From Verrucomicrobiota bacterium (GTDB taxonomy: Bacteria; Verrucomicrobiota; Verrucomicrobiia; Limisphaerales; AV2): 15,597 nt of DNA. This document shows positions 13,794-15,597 of the stretch, in pieces. How positions within the stretch are numbered: position 1 is the first letter of the stretch; every line of letters starts with the position of its first letter. The stretch covers positions 2,061 to 17,657 of the forward strand of contig QHPW01000133.1 in NCBI GenBank assembly GCA_003219675.1, given 5' to 3'. The notes below the pieces were generated by a model. That model ran no database searches, was not told the DNA's origin, and saw only the letters and a program-made list of their open reading frames with translations. Position numbers and translations under genes: made by a program.

Positions 13794-15597
13794 ATGTACC
13801 GCCAAATCCCTTGGCATGGACAGGGCTTCCGCTTCGGGGCATCCGTTGACGATGTCTCGCGCCTGCGACAGGCAATGCGACAGGTGATGACACTGACGAA
13901 TTGGTCATGGTGCTTGATCCTCTCCAGCCACCTACTGGCCGCGGCTGAGACACCTCTCGCGAAGGACTCAAGCTCGTCACTCCAGGCTTCTCACTTGTCA
14001 GGCTCCGCTTCGCGGTTCGGATTCACCGCAGCTCCGGGAGCAAGTGAAATAATCAAAGCCCAAATCTTCGATGAACCTTTGATGCCGGCCGGGCAAACAA
14101 TATCCGCCGATGACCAGGCCCTTGTCGCTGCGTTGGAAAAGTTCGCAGCGCGGACTCTTCGCGACGACTTTTCCGCGCTCCGGGAATTTCTGGACACGCA
14201 TCCACTCTCGGCATGGTCATTGGCACTGGAGAAGCAATTGGGCCATGAATACTACCGGGTCGGGCGTTACTCCAAGGCCATCTCTGCGTGGGAACACGTC
14301 TGGGAGTCCGGCAAATCCGACGACAGTGAAGTATCAACCGTGCTCGCTAATTCCGCCGGCAGCGAACTCGCGATGATGTATGCGCGGCTGGGCCGGATGA
14401 CAGAGCTGCGCCCGTTGCTCACGGAACTGGAGGGTCGTCCTGTGCGCGGTCAAAACTCCCGCCACATTCGTGGTGCGAGCGACGGGCTGTGGAGCATGGA
14501 GCATCGACCGGAGGTTTCCTTCCGCTGCGGTCCTTTGGCACTGGATCGGATTTGTTTCGCGACCGACCGCGCCAAGGCCGGCAACCAGTTGATCCAGGAC
14601 TCGCAGTCCACCACAAACGGGTTTTCCGCGACTCAAGTTGCCGATCTGTCTCGACGCATCGGAATGAATTATCAAGTCGTCTTCCGTACGCCGGGCGCGG
14701 AAATCATTCTTCCAGCGGTAGTGCACTGGAAAGTCGGGCACTACGCCGCGTTGATCGCTCGTGACGGAAATCTCCTTCGCGCAGAAGACCCGACGTTCGG
14801 AAACTACAAAATCTGGCTTTCCGATGACGCGCTGGACGATGAAGCGAGCGGTTACTTTTTGGTCCGCTCAGGAGAACTGCCGGCCGGCTGGCGCGGCGTA
14901 TCCGATTCAGAAGCGAATCGAGTGTGGGGCAAAGGCACGACACACAAAAGCGACGAGGACGCGACGACGCCGGATGATCAACAAACTTGCAAGCCGGCGA
15001 GCCCTGGCATGGCGCAATGGAATGTCCATCTGCTGCTCGCCAGCCACCACGTGGAAGACACACCGGTGGGCTACACTCCCCCAGTGGGGCCTCCGATTTA
15101 CATCAACGCTTCCTATAACTCGATCAACGGCTGGCCCGCTTACGGGCTGCCGTATTCCAACAGCTCCCAGGAGTGGCGATTGAACTGGCTGGCCTATGTC
15201 ACCGATGATCCGATGAACCCCGCAGGCGACATCCGCTTCGCCACCGGCGAGGGCGGAACGATGAACTTCACGGACTTCAATCCGACAAACCAGGTCTTCC
15301 AAAACCTCTTCCGCAACCGAGCCAAGCTGGTGCGCACCGGCACGAACAGTTATGAAATCAGATACCCGGACGGCTCAAAGAAGATTTTTGACCAACCCGA
15401 CAGTTCAGTCGGCACGACGCGAAAAGTCTTCATGAGCGCCGTCGTGGATGCCGCCGGAAACGCGGCCACCATTCAGTTCGATCAGCCCGGAAGAATTGCC
15501 AGTATCACGGACGCCATCGGTCAAAAGACCCAGTTCTTTTATGAAATGCCAACCACAAACGTTACCCCGACCCTCCGCTGGGTGCCTCCTTACATTC
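13794..15597 (+). CDS. RHS/YD-type protein with N-terminal C39-like peptidase domain (truncated at window end)
   Basis: The frame stays open to the window end; 601 residues are visible. A hydrophobic segment at about 39-52 ending LLAAAE looks like a secretion signal. TPR-like helices follow at about 150-214 (YYRVGRYSKAISAWEHVW). A papain-fold C39-like domain spans about 242-355: Cys245 in FRCGPLAL, His316 in VGHYAALI and Asp332 in AEDPTFG, with the His-Asp spacing of 16 seen in C39 peptidases. From about 458 onward the sequence is RHS-like (YEIRYPDGSKKIF, VVDAAGNAATIQFD, RIASITDAIGQKTQFFYE). RHS proteins form a shell around a C-terminal, often toxic, domain; that part lies outside the window. 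The ATG at 13794 has GAGGG 4 nt upstream. ATGs at 13875 and 13887 would give a shorter, more conventional signal peptide but lack good Shine-Dalgarno sites. Confidence 0.85.
   Translation, partial: MYRQIPWHGQGFRFGASVDDVSRLRQAMRQVMTLTNWSWCLILSSHLLAAAETPLAKDSSSSLQASHLSGSASRFGFTAAPGASEIIKAQIFDEPLMPAGQTISADDQALVAALEKFAARTLRDDFSALREFLDTHPLSAWSLALEKQLGHEYYRVGRYSKAISAWEHVWESGKSDDSEVSTVLANSAGSELAMMYARLGRMTELRPLLTELEGRPVRGQNSRHIRGASDGLWSMEHRPEVSFRCGPLALDRICFATDRAKAGNQLIQDSQSTTNGFSATQVADLSRRIGMNYQVVFRTPGAEIILPAVVHWKVGHYAALIARDGNLLRAEDPTFGNYKIWLSDDALDDEASGYFLVRSGELPAGWRGVSDSEANRVWGKGTTHKSDEDATTPDDQQTCKPASPGMAQWNVHLLLASHHVEDTPVGYTPPVGPPIYINASYNSINGWPAYGLPYSNSSQEWRLNWLAYVTDDPMNPAGDIRFATGEGGTMNFTDFNPTNQVFQNLFRNRAKLVRTGTNSYEIRYPDGSKKIFDQPDSSVGTTRKVFMSAVVDAAGNAATIQFDQPGRIASITDAIGQKTQFFYEMPTTNVTPTLRWVPPYI

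Overview
The window looks like a chromosomal piece of a GC-rich member of the PVC group, most probably Verrucomicrobiota (Pedosphaera/Limisphaerales-like). This is inferred from gene content, not from a marker gene. The clues are an ECF sigma factor beside a Ser/Thr kinase fused to WD40 propellers, a secreted 'YQGRL'-type protein ending in a peptidase S74 chaperone domain, a large RHS protein with a C39-like peptidase domain, an McsA/McsB/ClpC set outside Firmicutes, and intergenic DNA full of structured palindromic repeats. Both ends of the window cut through genes.

Region 1 (1-4415, all on the minus strand) is a protein quality control block. In transcription order it reads ilvE-like aminotransferase, mcsA, mcsB, then a 375-bp gap holding a palindromic repeat, then clpC, which is cut by the window start. 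McsB with McsA should mark proteins with phosphoarginine and ClpC should deliver them to ClpP. No ctsR repressor gene is present.

Region 2 (4632-6639, minus strand) is a lolC/E-type permease overlapping a lolD-type ATPase, a lipoprotein-releasing ABC transporter. The 216 bp between lolD and ilvE hold nothing recognisable.

Region 3 (6640-9640, plus strand) starts with a leader carrying a palindrome around four AAATCCG heptamers. It continues with a 626-residue secreted protein with thirteen or so 17-residue GGG-type repeats and a C-terminal S74 domain, and ends with a small ECF-type sigma factor. The sigma gene meets, tail to tail with 3 bp between them, a 1002-residue transmembrane Ser/Thr kinase with about 14 WD40 blades (9644-12652, minus strand). 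The pair is probably a membrane signalling module.

Region 4 (12653-13793) is about 1.1 kb without a credible gene. It is a mosaic of at least five kinds of inverted or direct repeats. Region 5 (13794 to the end, plus strand) is the N-terminal part of a secreted RHS protein: a signal-like segment, TPR-like helices, a C39-like papain-fold domain with an apparent Cys-His-Asp triad, then RHS/YD-type sequence running off the window.

The most interesting non-coding signal is a 40-nt element found twice, just upstream of the sigma factor gene (8956-8995) and just upstream of the RHS gene (13717-13756). It has two conserved blocks at identical spacing. It could be an ECF-type promoter linking the sigma factor to the RHS gene, or two copies of a dispersed repeat.
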